Source of the DNA: Nocardioides sp.
GTDB taxonomy: Bacteria > Actinomycetota > Actinomycetes > Propionibacteriales > Nocardioidaceae
Assembly (NCBI GenBank): GCA_023252065.1
Contig: JAHEXO010000155.1
Span: 1 to 5,999 of the forward strand
Direction: 5' to 3'
Length of the DNA: 5,999 bases
Below are positions 1 to 5,600 of the stretch, one piece after another. The stretch's first letter is position 1; every line of letters begins with the position of its first letter. The translations under genes were made by a program, and so were the position numbers. The notes beneath the pieces are model-generated. The model was given only the letters and a program-made list of their open reading frames with translations. It searched no databases and was not told where the DNA came from.

Positions 1-277
1 CGTTGATGGTCATCGAGGTGTTCATCTCGGTGAGCGGGATGTCCTCGAAGAGCCGGCGCATCTCGCCCAGGTGCGGGATCGGGACGCCGACCTTGCCGAC
101 CTCGCCCTTGCTCAGGGCGTCGTCGGGGTCGTAGCCGGTCTGGGTCGGCAGGTCGAAGGCCACCGAGAGCCCGGTCTGGCCCTTGGCCAGGTTGGTCCGG
201 TAGAGCGCGTTGGACGCCGCGGCCGTCGAGTGGCCGGCGTAGGTGCGCATGACCCAGGGGCGGTCTTTCGGTGGCAT
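1..277 (-). CDS. meaA: MeaA-type adenosylcobalamin-dependent acyl-CoA mutase, N-terminal part (runs off left edge)
   Basis: Seen: 92 codons from the ATG at 277 to the window edge. The N-terminus reads [17 protein letters not shown], followed by [20 protein letters not shown] (residues 22-41), [11 protein letters not shown] (42-52), [16 protein letters not shown] (58-73) and MNTSMTIN (85-92). Known: this is the start of the substrate-binding TIM barrel of the methylmalonyl-CoA mutase superfamily. The TQTGYDPD form and the short N-terminus fit MeaA/ethylmalonyl-CoA mutase better than classical methylmalonyl-CoA mutase, whose large subunit has a longer N-terminus and a different sequence there. 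These enzymes use adenosylcobalamin to rearrange a branched acyl-CoA carbon skeleton in the cytoplasm; in the ethylmalonyl-CoA pathway the substrate is ethylmalonyl-CoA. Inferred: the exact substrate, because the cobalamin-binding C-terminal domain lies outside the window. The start is fixed by a promoter exactly upstream; a TTG at 300 is in another frame. The adenosyltransferase at 861 could supply its cofactor. Confidence 0.88.
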   Translation of the reverse strand, partial: MPPKDRPWVMRTYAGHSTAAASNALYRTNLAKGQTGLSVAFDLPTQTGYDPDDALSKGEVGKVGVPIPHLGEMRRLFEDIPLTEMNTSMTIN

Positions 278-284
278 GCGACCG

Positions 285-314
285 AGGGTAGGGGCGGCAA
301 ACACCGCAGGTCAG
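285..314 (-). promoter_or_regulatory. Probable leaderless promoter of the MeaA-type mutase gene
   Basis: On the minus strand a -10-like TACCCT (290-285) ends 7 bases before the ATG at 277, so transcription would start at or next to the A of the start codon. An 18-base spacer separates it from CTGACC (314-309), which matches four of the six bases of TTGACA. There is no Shine-Dalgarno sequence between the -10 box and the ATG, which fits a leaderless mRNA, common in actinobacteria. The motifs are seen; their use as a promoter is inferred. Confidence 0.55.
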
Positions 315-319
315 CGGCT

Positions 320-335
320 TGTGAACTAGTTCTCA
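320..335. promoter_or_regulatory. Palindromic operator candidate upstream of the mutase gene
   Basis: GAACTAGTTC at 323-332 is a perfect 10-bp palindrome. With one mismatched pair (322/333) it extends to 320-335 (TG-n-GAACTAGTTC-n-CA). Its centre lies about 50 bases upstream of the predicted start point at 277, just outside the -35 box. It is an AT-rich island in GC-rich DNA. The AAC-NN-GTT core resembles operators of TetR-family lipid-metabolism regulators such as KstR (TnnAACnnGTTnnA), but the outer T and A of that consensus are not met. Binding by a TetR-like regulator is inference. Confidence 0.45.
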
Positions 336-352
336 GCCGACAAGGTCACACC

Positions 353-712
353 TCAGGCGGTGGCGGCCTCGCGGTCGACCTCGATGAACCGGGCCAGGCG
401 GGTCAGGTGGAGCATCCGTCGGACCGCGGGGCCGCAGCCGCGCACCCGCAGGTGATGGCCCGAGCGACTGGCCTCGAGGGTCGCGTAGGCGAGCACCCGG
501 GCCGCGGTGGAGTCGAGCGTGCCGACGCCGCTGAGGTCGATGACGAGGTCCTGCTCGTCGGCGTGCAGATGTTCGTGGATGGCGGTGCGGACCTCCATCG
601 TGCTGCGCACGTCGAAGTCACCGGTCAGCACCAGCGTGCGTCCTTCGTGGACGATCTCCATCGTCCGTCCCCCGCTCCCCGTGTCCCGAGTGGGACTTTC
701 CGGCTGCGTCAT
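353..712 (-). CDS. STAS-domain anti-sigma factor antagonist (SpoIIAA-like)
   Basis: A 119-residue protein with a single STAS domain from about residue 18 to the end. Family features seen: the first beta strands and the GDFDVRS turn (31-37), the strand DLVIDLSGV (55-63), and TLDSTAARVLAYA (65-77). Ser68 sits where SpoIIAA-type proteins carry the serine that partner anti-sigma kinases phosphorylate (usual form DSSG; here DSTA). Known: unphosphorylated antagonists bind the anti-sigma factor and free a sigma factor. The partner here is unknown; no anti-sigma kinase, phosphatase or sigma gene is in view. Two starts are possible. The ATG at 712 has GGAGG about 7 bases upstream. An ATG at 661 (Met18), just before the domain, also has a purine-rich GGGGGA six bases upstream, giving a 102-residue form. 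I prefer 712 for its better ribosome site. It is read away from the adenosyltransferase gene and towards the mutase gene, with 75 bases between. Confidence 0.85.
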   Translation of the reverse strand: MTQPESPTRDTGSGGRTMEIVHEGRTLVLTGDFDVRSTMEVRTAIHEHLHADEQDLVIDLSGVGTLDSTAARVLAYATLEASRSGHHLRVRGCGPAVRRMLHLTRLARFIEVDREAATA

Positions 713-751
713 CGTCTGCCTCCGTCCTCCGGAAACCCGAGCCTCCGGCGC

Positions 752-782
752 TGGTCAGTCACGAACAACGTCCTACTGACCA
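752..782. repeat. 8-bp inverted repeat in the divergent intergenic region
   Basis: TGGTCAGT (752-759) and ACTGACCA (775-782) are perfect inverted repeats separated by 15 bases, with arm centres 23 bases apart, roughly two helical turns. The element lies 40 bases upstream of the STAS start (712) and about 80 bases upstream of the adenosyltransferase start (861). It could be a dimeric operator for the STAS gene, for both genes, or a weak stem-loop. It is not followed by a T tract, and both flanking genes read away from it, so a terminator role is unlikely. The repeat is seen; regulatory function is inferred. Confidence 0.4.
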
Positions 783-847
783 CTATGACGCGCGAGCATC
801 CCCCTTCGGTTGCGCCACGGCCACTCATTTCTTCGCTCACCGCCCAC

Positions 848-860
848 TAACCTCGTGCCC
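848..860 (+). promoter_or_regulatory. -10 element for leaderless transcription of the adenosyltransferase gene
   Basis: TAACCT at 848-853 fits the actinobacterial -10 pattern TAnnnT and ends 7 bases before the ATG at 861. There is no Shine-Dalgarno sequence in the 12 bases before the ATG. The geometry equals that before the mutase gene (TACCCT, 7 bases, ATG). No good -35 box is visible at 17 or 18 bases spacing, so expression may need an activator or depend on the -10 alone. Confidence 0.45.
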
Positions 861-1475
861 ATGGTCAACCTGACTCGGATCTACACCCGTACGGGTGACG
901 GGGGTACGACGCGACTCGGGGACATGAGTGAGACGTCGAAGAACGACCTCCGACTCCACGCCTATGCAGACGTCGACGAGGCGAACGCCCAGCTGGGGAT
1001 GGCACTTGCTCATGACCTGGAGGAGCCGGTCCGGGTGGTGCTGATACATGCCCAGAACGACCTCTTCGACGTCGGGGCCGACTTCTGCACACCGGTCACG
1101 CCGGACCCGGAGTTCCCACCGTTGCGGATCACCCAGGACTACGTCGACCGGCTCGAGGTGTGGTGCGACGAGTTCAACGCCGACCTGCCCAAGCTGCGCT
1201 CGTTCATCCTGTCCGGCGGCACCCCTGCCGCTGCCCGGCTCCACGTCGCACGCACCGTCGTACGGCGTGCCGAGCGGTCGGCGTGGGCGGCCTACGACGT
1301 GCACGCCGAGACCATGAACCCGCTCGCGATCCGCTATCTCAACCGGCTCTCCGACCTGGTCTTCATCCTCGCCCGCTACGTCAACCGGGCGCAGGGTGAC
1401 GTGCTCTGGGTGCCCGGCGGCGAGCGCGGCCGTCCCGAGACATCGCAGCCCGACCCGACCGAAGGAGATGCATGA
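861..1475 (+). CDS. pduO: PduO-type ATP:cob(I)alamin adenosyltransferase
   Basis: This 204-residue enzyme transfers the 5'-deoxyadenosyl group of ATP to cob(I)alamin, giving adenosylcobalamin in the cytoplasm. All three family signatures are seen: the ATP-binding N-terminus IYTRTGDGGTTRLGD (7-21), SGGTPAAARLHVARTVVRRAE (from 119; Arg131, Arg135, Arg136 and Glu138 in the ATP-contact helix), and NPLAIRYLNRLSDLVFILAR (from 153; Asn161, Arg162, Asp165). Length fits the family (about 180-200); the last 15-20 residues are a polar, Pro/Glu-rich tail. The frame stays open upstream to a TTG at 810, but those residues are not family-like, the signature begins right after Met at 861, and the -10 box supports 861. 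Its stop overlaps the next start (ATGA, 1472-1475). The MeaA-type mutase at 277 is a natural consumer of the product. No cobalamin riboswitch can fit between the proposed start of transcription and the ATG. Confidence 0.93.
   Translation: MVNLTRIYTRTGDGGTTRLGDMSETSKNDLRLHAYADVDEANAQLGMALAHDLEEPVRVVLIHAQNDLFDVGADFCTPVTPDPEFPPLRITQDYVDRLEVWCDEFNADLPKLRSFILSGGTPAAARLHVARTVVRRAERSAWAAYDVHAETMNPLAIRYLNRLSDLVFILARYVNRAQGDVLWVPGGERGRPETSQPDPTEGDA
1461..1475 (+). promoter_or_regulatory. Ribosome binding site and ATGA stop-start overlap
   Basis: GAAGGAG (1461-1467) lies inside the last codons of the adenosyltransferase gene, four bases before the ATG at 1472. The TGA of the upstream gene (1473-1475) overlaps that ATG. 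This layout usually means translational coupling, so the S10 protein is probably made from the same mRNA as the adenosyltransferase. Confidence 0.75.
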
Positions 1476-2956
1476 GCGACGTGAAGCCGGCCGAGGGTGC
1501 CGGGCAGACCGCCAAGAAGGATGAGAAGCCCGAGAAGCCCGACCCGGTCGACGACCTGGTGGTCACCCATCACACGCTGCGGACCCGGCGGGGCGAGATC
1601 TCCTACACCGCGCGCAGCGGCCGCGTGGTGCTGCGCGAGGAGGAGGTCAAGGACGACGTCTTCCACGGCTGGAAGGCCCGCGCCCAGATGTCGGTGACGG
1701 CGTACACGCTCGATGACGCCTCCGTGACCACCCGACCGGTCTCGTTCATCTTCAACGGCGGTCCGGGTTCGTCCTCGATCTGGCTGCACATGGGCCTGCT
1801 CGGCCCGCGTCGCGCCGACGTCGGCGACGTCACCGCGCCGCACCCCCCGCCGTACCGGCTGGTCGACAACCCCGAGACCCTGCTGGCCGTCTCCGACCTG
1901 GTCTTCATCGACCCGATGTCGACCGGCCACACCCGCACCGTCGAGGGCGGGAAGCCCAAGGACTACCACGGCTTCGCCAAGGACGTGGAGCAGGTGACCG
2001 AGCTGATCCGGCTCTGGTGCACCCGCGAGGACCGCTGGATGTCGCCGAAGTACGTGATCGGCGAGTCCTACGGCACGGTCCGTGCGGTGGCGGTCGCCGA
2101 GCGGCTCTTCGAGCGACACTCGATGGCACTCAACGGCATCGTGCTGGTCTCCAGCGTGCTCGACTTCGGCAGCCAGGACTTCGAGCACCACCGGTGGGAC
2201 GAGTCGTGCCTGAACTTCCTGCCGACCTACACCGCGATCGCGCACTACCACGGCAAGGTCAAGGGCCGGCTCGCCCGGCTGCGGCAGGAGGCCGAGGACT
2301 TCTCGGCCGGGCCCTACCGCACCGCGCTCGCGGCCGGCCGCCGGCTTCCGGCCAAGGAGCGGACCGCCGTCGTCCGCACCCTGGCGCGGCTGACCGGCCT
2401 GTCCGAGGCCTACGTGGAGGGCGCCGACCTGCGCGTCGAGCACTGGCGGTTCTGCACCGAGCTGCTCCGCGACCGGGGGCTGGCCGTCGGGCGGATCGAC
2501 GGCCGGTTCACCGGGCCGCTGTACTCCCCCATCGCGGAGAACATGGACGCCGACCCGTCCAGCGACGCGATGGCGGGCCCGTTCGCGGCGGCCTTCCACC
2601 ACTACCTGCGCCACGAGCTGGGCAGCACCCAGGACCTCGCCTACGAGGTGTTCGGCAACGAGGTGAAGGAGTGGTCGTTCAAGGAGTTCGAGGGCAAGCC
2701 GATCTTCGTGGCCGACAAGCTCGAGCGGACCATGCGGGCCAACCCCCACCTGCGGGTGCGGATCGAGTACGGCTACTACGACCTCGCGACGCCCTACCAC
2801 GCGGCGGAGAACATGGTCGCCCACCTGCGCCTGCCCGACGAGGCGTTCGACCGGATCGAGCACGAGTACTTCGAGACCGGGCACATGCCCTACCTCCACG
2901 AGCCGTCACGCAAGCGCGAGCTCGCCTCGATCGCCGCGTTCGTCGAGCGGGGCTGA
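1472..2956 (+). CDS. S10-family serine carboxypeptidase-like protein, predicted cytoplasmic
   Basis: A 494-residue alpha/beta hydrolase of the serine carboxypeptidase (peptidase S10) family. Seen: the oxyanion-hole motif FNGGPGSSS (94-102), the nucleophile elbow GESYG (197-201, Ser199), an Asp in EYGYYDLATPY (Asp437) and a His in ETGHMPY (His471). The order Ser-Asp-His and the spacing fit S10 enzymes, so the triad looks intact. Residues 240-400 form the variable insertion (cap) region, rich in charged helices. The first 30 residues are Lys/Glu/Pro-rich with no hydrophobic segment and no lipobox, so there is no Sec or lipoprotein signal; most characterised S10 enzymes are secreted or vacuolar. 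Known: family members cut single residues from peptide C-termini at acidic pH; some plant relatives are acyltransferases. The substrate here is unknown. It is coupled to the adenosyltransferase gene by a 4-base overlap and followed 32 bases later by RNase HI. Confidence 0.85.
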   Translation: MSDVKPAEGAGQTAKKDEKPEKPDPVDDLVVTHHTLRTRRGEISYTARSGRVVLREEEVKDDVFHGWKARAQMSVTAYTLDDASVTTRPVSFIFNGGPGSSSIWLHMGLLGPRRADVGDVTAPHPPPYRLVDNPETLLAVSDLVFIDPMSTGHTRTVEGGKPKDYHGFAKDVEQVTELIRLWCTREDRWMSPKYVIGESYGTVRAVAVAERLFERHSMALNGIVLVSSVLDFGSQDFEHHRWDESCLNFLPTYTAIAHYHGKVKGRLARLRQEAEDFSAGPYRTALAAGRRLPAKERTAVVRTLARLTGLSEAYVEGADLRVEHWRFCTELLRDRGLAVGRIDGRFTGPLYSPIAENMDADPSSDAMAGPFAAAFHHYLRHELGSTQDLAYEVFGNEVKEWSFKEFEGKPIFVADKLERTMRANPHLRVRIEYGYYDLATPYHAAENMVAHLRLPDEAFDRIEHEYFETGHMPYLHEPSRKRELASIAAFVERG

Positions 2957-2988
2957 CCCCGGTGGCTCGACGACCTCAGGCCGCCGCG

Positions 2989-3429
2989 ATGCTCGCGCCT
3001 CCGGACGCGGTGTCGGTCTTCACCGACGGGGCCTGCTCCGGCAACCCGGGGCCCGGCGGCTGGGCCTGGGCGGTCGACCGGACGACGTACGCCTCGGGCT
3101 CGGAGCGCGAGAGCACCAACCAGCGGATGGAGATCCGGGCCGCGCTCGAGGCCGTCACCGCCCTGGCCGGGCCGGTGCTCGTGGTCAGCGACTCGACGTA
3201 CGTCGTCAACTGCTTCCGCGACCGCTGGTGGGAGGGCTGGCTCGCGCGGGGCTGGCTGACCTCGGCGAAGAAGCCGGTGGCCAACCGAGACCTGTGGGAG
3301 CCACTGGTGGCCGCGGTCACCGAGCGCGGCGTCATCGCCTTCCACTGGGTGAAGGGTCACTCGGGTCACGCGATGAACGACTTCGTCGACGGGCTCGCGG
3401 TGGCCGCCAGCCGGGGGACGACCTTGTGA
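2989..3429 (+). CDS. rnhA: Ribonuclease HI, stand-alone
   Basis: This 146-residue enzyme cuts the RNA strand of RNA-DNA hybrids, for example R-loops and primer remnants, using two metal ions. The full active site is seen: Asp13 in VFTDGACSGNPGPGGWAW, Glu48 in TNQRMEIRAALEAV, Asp68 in VVSDSTYVV, His124 in HWVKGHSGH and Asp134 in FVDGLA. These match Asp10, Glu48, Asp70, His124 and Asp134 of the Escherichia coli enzyme. The basic RNA-DNA handle region (77-100, Trp-rich with Lys94, Lys95 and Arg100) is also present. Length is close to the usual 150-155. The start is not certain: a GTG at 2962 in the same frame would add nine residues (VARRPQAAA). I chose the ATG at 2989 because the added residues are not family-like and the GTG directly follows a small hairpin at 2948-2961. 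Neither start has a strong ribosome site. No C-terminal phosphatase (CobC-like) domain is fused, unlike the mycobacterial Rv2228c type. Confidence 0.93.
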   Translation: MLAPPDAVSVFTDGACSGNPGPGGWAWAVDRTTYASGSERESTNQRMEIRAALEAVTALAGPVLVVSDSTYVVNCFRDRWWEGWLARGWLTSAKKPVANRDLWEPLVAAVTERGVIAFHWVKGHSGHAMNDFVDGLAVAASRGTTL

Positions 3430-3457
3430 GCGGGCCGCACCGGACGGACACTGGAGG

Positions 3458-4096
3458 ATGCGACTGCGGACCCAGCTCGTCGCCCACCAGCTGCTGATCG
3501 TTGGGGCGCTCGCCAGCGCGTGCGGCGACGCCGGTGATGCCAAAGCGGGCACAGACGAGGCCGGCACCCCCGCGACAAGCGATAGCCCGTCTGCTTCCTG
3601 CGACCGCGAATGCCGTGCCGCCCAGCGGCGCGCCGACCGGAGGGCCAAGGCAGCCGCACGTTGCCAGGCGCTCCTCGCCGACGTCCATCTCACCTATCGC
3701 ATCACCGCGGCGCCGGTCACGGGCGGGAAGGAGATCGGGCTGCGGATGACCCTTGCCAATCGATCCGACGCCTTCGTCCAGGGGTCCACAGCCGGAGCGC
3801 TGAAGGTCGACGCCGGAGGTGCGAGGAGCCGGATCAGCTGGGGAGGGTCCAGCGCCGACGAGCTCTACCAGCACCCCGGGACCGCGGAGAGTCGGCCGGT
3901 GTGGCATGACCGGATGCCACCGGGCTGGTACCCGGTCGGCACCCGCGTGACCTCGTTCGACTTCTCGACCTACACCTACGCGCCGGGTCGCGGTGAGGTC
4001 CTGTGCTGGCTGCCCGCGCGCGTGGTCGCACCCCCGGGGCTGGTGTCGGGGCATCCCTCGGGTCGGTGGACCCAGCAGTCCAGCCACCGCTTCTGA
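3458..4096 (+). CDS. Putative secreted lipoprotein of unknown function
   Basis: A 212-residue protein that I do not recognise. Seen: a short lipoprotein-type signal with Arg2 and Arg4, the hydrophobic run LLIVGALASA (12-21) and Cys22 (lipobox ASAC, somewhat off the best LAGC form). A low-complexity Gly/Ala/Asp/Ser/Thr linker (23-47) follows, then a basic, probably helical segment rich in Arg and Ala (49-72) flanked by Cys48, Cys52 and Cys69. From about 75 to 195 the pattern of alternating strands (HLTYRITAAPV, EIGLRMTLANRS, TSFDFSTYTY, EVLCWLPARVV) looks like an Ig-like beta sandwich. Cys183 gives four cysteines beyond the lipidated one, enough for two disulfides outside the membrane. The GGAGG directly touches the ATG, an unusually short gap, so translation may rely on re-initiation after the RNase HI stop 28 bases upstream. 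No other start codon in this frame fits. Confidence 0.65.
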   Translation: MRLRTQLVAHQLLIVGALASACGDAGDAKAGTDEAGTPATSDSPSASCDRECRAAQRRADRRAKAAARCQALLADVHLTYRITAAPVTGGKEIGLRMTLANRSDAFVQGSTAGALKVDAGGARSRISWGGSSADELYQHPGTAESRPVWHDRMPPGWYPVGTRVTSFDFSTYTYAPGRGEVLCWLPARVVAPPGLVSGHPSGRWTQQSSHRF

Positions 4097-4116
4097 ATCC
4101 GGTGCACCCTCAGGAC

Positions 4117-4139
4117 TCGGGGCCCGTCACCCGGCCCGA
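4117..4139. terminator. Weak imperfect hairpin between convergent genes
   Basis: TCGGGGCC (4117-4124) can pair with GGCCCGA (4133-4139), with one bulged G and an 8-base loop, 20 bases after the lipoprotein stop. There is no T tract. It may help end transcription of the plus-strand cluster, but it is short. The rest of the convergent gap 4097-4199 holds only a 5-bp hairpin (GTCGT-CGA-ACGAC, 4160-4172) and nothing else I can name. Confidence 0.25.
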
Positions 4140-4199
4140 CACAGGACCACCACAGTGAAGTCGTCGAACGACCGACGCGCGCATCGCGTTGCTGTGAGG

Positions 4200-5579
4200 T
4201 CAGGAGTCGAAGCCGAGGCCCAGCCGGTCGAGCGTCCGGAGCCAGACGTTGCGGGCGCCCTGGTTGCGATCGGCCTGCGCGAGGGAACGCCGGGTGAGCT
4301 CGATCCCGGCCCAGGCGAGCGGCTCGGGCGGGAAGGGCAGCGGCTTCTCCCGCACCATCCGGAGCCGGGTGCGCTCGGTGTCGAGGCCGTCGAGCAGGTC
4401 GAGCATCACGTCGGCGCCGAACCGGGTGGCCCCGACCCCGAGACCGGTGAAGCCCAGCGCGTACGCCGCGCGCCCGCCGTACGCCTGGCCGAAGAAGGCG
4501 CAGAAGCGGGTGCAGGTGTCGATGGCGCCGCCCCAGGCATGGCTGAAGCGCAGGCCAGCGAGCTGGGGGAAGGTGTCGAAGAACTGCTGGGCCAGCAGGT
4601 CGAACGTCGCCGGGCGCTGGTCGTAGGACGGGCGGACGTGGCGGCCGAAGTGGTAGATCGCGTCGTAGCCGCCCCAGAGGATCCGCCCGTCGCGGGTCGG
4701 CCGGTAGTAGTGGAACTGGTTGGTCATGTCGTCCATGCCCTGCCGGTTGCGCCAGCCGACCGCGTCGCGCTGCTCGGGGGTCAGCGGCTCCGTCATCAGC
4801 GCGTAGTCGTAGACCGGGACGGTGTGGAGCCGGACCCGGCGTACGAGGGCCGGGAAGGCGTTGGTGGCGAGCGCCACCCGGCGGGCGCGGACCACCTGGC
4901 CGTCGCGCGTGCGGACGTCCATCGCGTCGTCCGCGCGCGACAGACCGGTCACCGCAGTGCCCTCGTGGATGCGGACACCGAGCCGCTCCGCCGCCTCGGC
5001 CAGCCCCCACGCGAGCCGGGCCGGATGGAGCAGTGCCACGTCGTGCGGCTCGTGGACACCGGCGAGGTAGGTCGGTGAGTCCACCTCGGCGCGGATCTCG
5101 GCCCGGTCGAGGAACCGGCTGCCCGGGACCTCGGCAGCCATCTCGCGCAGCCAGGCGACCTGGTGGGGCTCGGTAGCGACGGTGATCGCACCCGGGCGCT
5201 CGAAGTCGCAGTGGATGTCGTAGCGGGCGATCGTCTTCTCGATCGCGTCGAGGTTGTCCCGGCCGAGCCGGTCGAGGGTCTCCATCTCCTCGGGCCAGCG
5301 CTCGTGACCGTTGCTGTGCCCATGGGTCAGCGAGGCGGCGCAGAAGCCGCCGTTGCGCCCCGACGCGGCCCAGCCGATGCGGTTGCCCTCGAGCAGCACG
5401 ACGTCGCGGTCGGGATCGCGCTCCTTGGCCAGCAGGGCGGTCCACAGCCCGGAGTAGCCGCCGCCGACGACGCACAGGTCGGTGACCTGGTGGGCGTCGA
5501 GGGGCGGCCGGGGCGCGGGACGGTCGGTGCTGTCGAGCCAGTACGGCGTCGCGGAGGCGTCCGCCAGGGCCGGATGCAT
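4200..5579 (-). CDS. DAO-family FAD-dependent amine/amino-acid oxidoreductase (PuuB/OrdL-like)
   Basis: A 459-residue soluble flavoprotein. Seen: the dinucleotide-binding fold DLCVVGGGYSGLWTALLAKE (34-53; Gly39, Gly41, Gly44) with Glu64 after the second strand (VVLLEGN) to hold the adenosine ribose, GWAASGRNGGF (69-79) as in glycine oxidase, sarcosine oxidase and gamma-glutamylputrescine oxidase relatives, the second FAD-contact strand RVALATNAF (234-242), and the C-terminal FAD motif GFTGLGVGATRFGADVMLDL (376-395). The middle (245-345) is the substrate-binding sheet domain. Length fits the DAO superfamily. Known: members oxidise C-N bonds of secondary amines or amino acids and usually reduce oxygen, giving hydrogen peroxide. 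The substrate cannot be read here; PuuB-like is the nearest label, but no other putrescine genes are in view. No signal peptide or membrane segment is seen, and no strong ribosome site precedes the ATG at 5579. It converges on the plus-strand cluster and lies 90 bases downstream of the regulator fragment. Confidence 0.85.
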   Translation of the reverse strand: MHPALADASATPYWLDSTDRPAPRPPLDAHQVTDLCVVGGGYSGLWTALLAKERDPDRDVVLLEGNRIGWAASGRNGGFCAASLTHGHSNGHERWPEEMETLDRLGRDNLDAIEKTIARYDIHCDFERPGAITVATEPHQVAWLREMAAEVPGSRFLDRAEIRAEVDSPTYLAGVHEPHDVALLHPARLAWGLAEAAERLGVRIHEGTAVTGLSRADDAMDVRTRDGQVVRARRVALATNAFPALVRRVRLHTVPVYDYALMTEPLTPEQRDAVGWRNRQGMDDMTNQFHYYRPTRDGRILWGGYDAIYHFGRHVRPSYDQRPATFDLLAQQFFDTFPQLAGLRFSHAWGGAIDTCTRFCAFFGQAYGGRAAYALGFTGLGVGATRFGADVMLDLLDGLDTERTRLRMVREKPLPFPPEPLAWAGIELTRRSLAQADRNQGARNVWLRTLDRLGLGFDS

Positions 5580-5600
5580 GGTGGCATCGTGCCAGAGCGA

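Noticed and set aside
71..850. A 259-codon open frame on the plus strand opposite the mutase and STAS genes
   Set aside because: It crosses two recognisable minus-strand genes and their promoter region, and its translation has no domain-like pattern.
810..860. An upstream TTG start for the adenosyltransferase
   Set aside because: The 17 added residues do not resemble the family, the signature begins directly after Met at 861, and a -10 box fits leaderless initiation at 861.
713..860. A cobalamin riboswitch upstream of the adenosyltransferase
   Set aside because: The gap to the STAS start is only 148 bases, I see no B12-box-like conserved core, and the gene appears leaderless.
1376..2899. 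A 507-codon open frame on the minus strand opposite the S10 gene
   Set aside because: The translation is Val/Gly/Arg/His-rich with no recognisable domain, and it mirrors a well-supported S10 gene with an intact triad. Long antisense frames are expected in GC-rich DNA with G/C third positions.
2948..2961. A small hairpin (CGGGG-CTGA-CCCCG) at the S10 stop as a terminator
   Set aside because: Only five base pairs with no T tract, and RNase HI follows within 30 bases on the same strand. It was used only as weak evidence on the RNase HI start.
2017..2988. A long upstream extension of the RNase HI frame
   Set aside because: The extension lies out of frame inside the S10 gene and is Arg/Pro-rich; only the part from about 2962 or 2989 looks like RNase HI.
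3332..4087. A 251-codon minus-strand frame opposite the lipoprotein gene
   Set aside because: It overlaps the end of RNase HI and all of the lipoprotein gene, which has a signal peptide and lipobox in the plus frame. No domain is seen in the minus frame, though the lipoprotein is itself unrecognised, so this rejection is less certain than the others.
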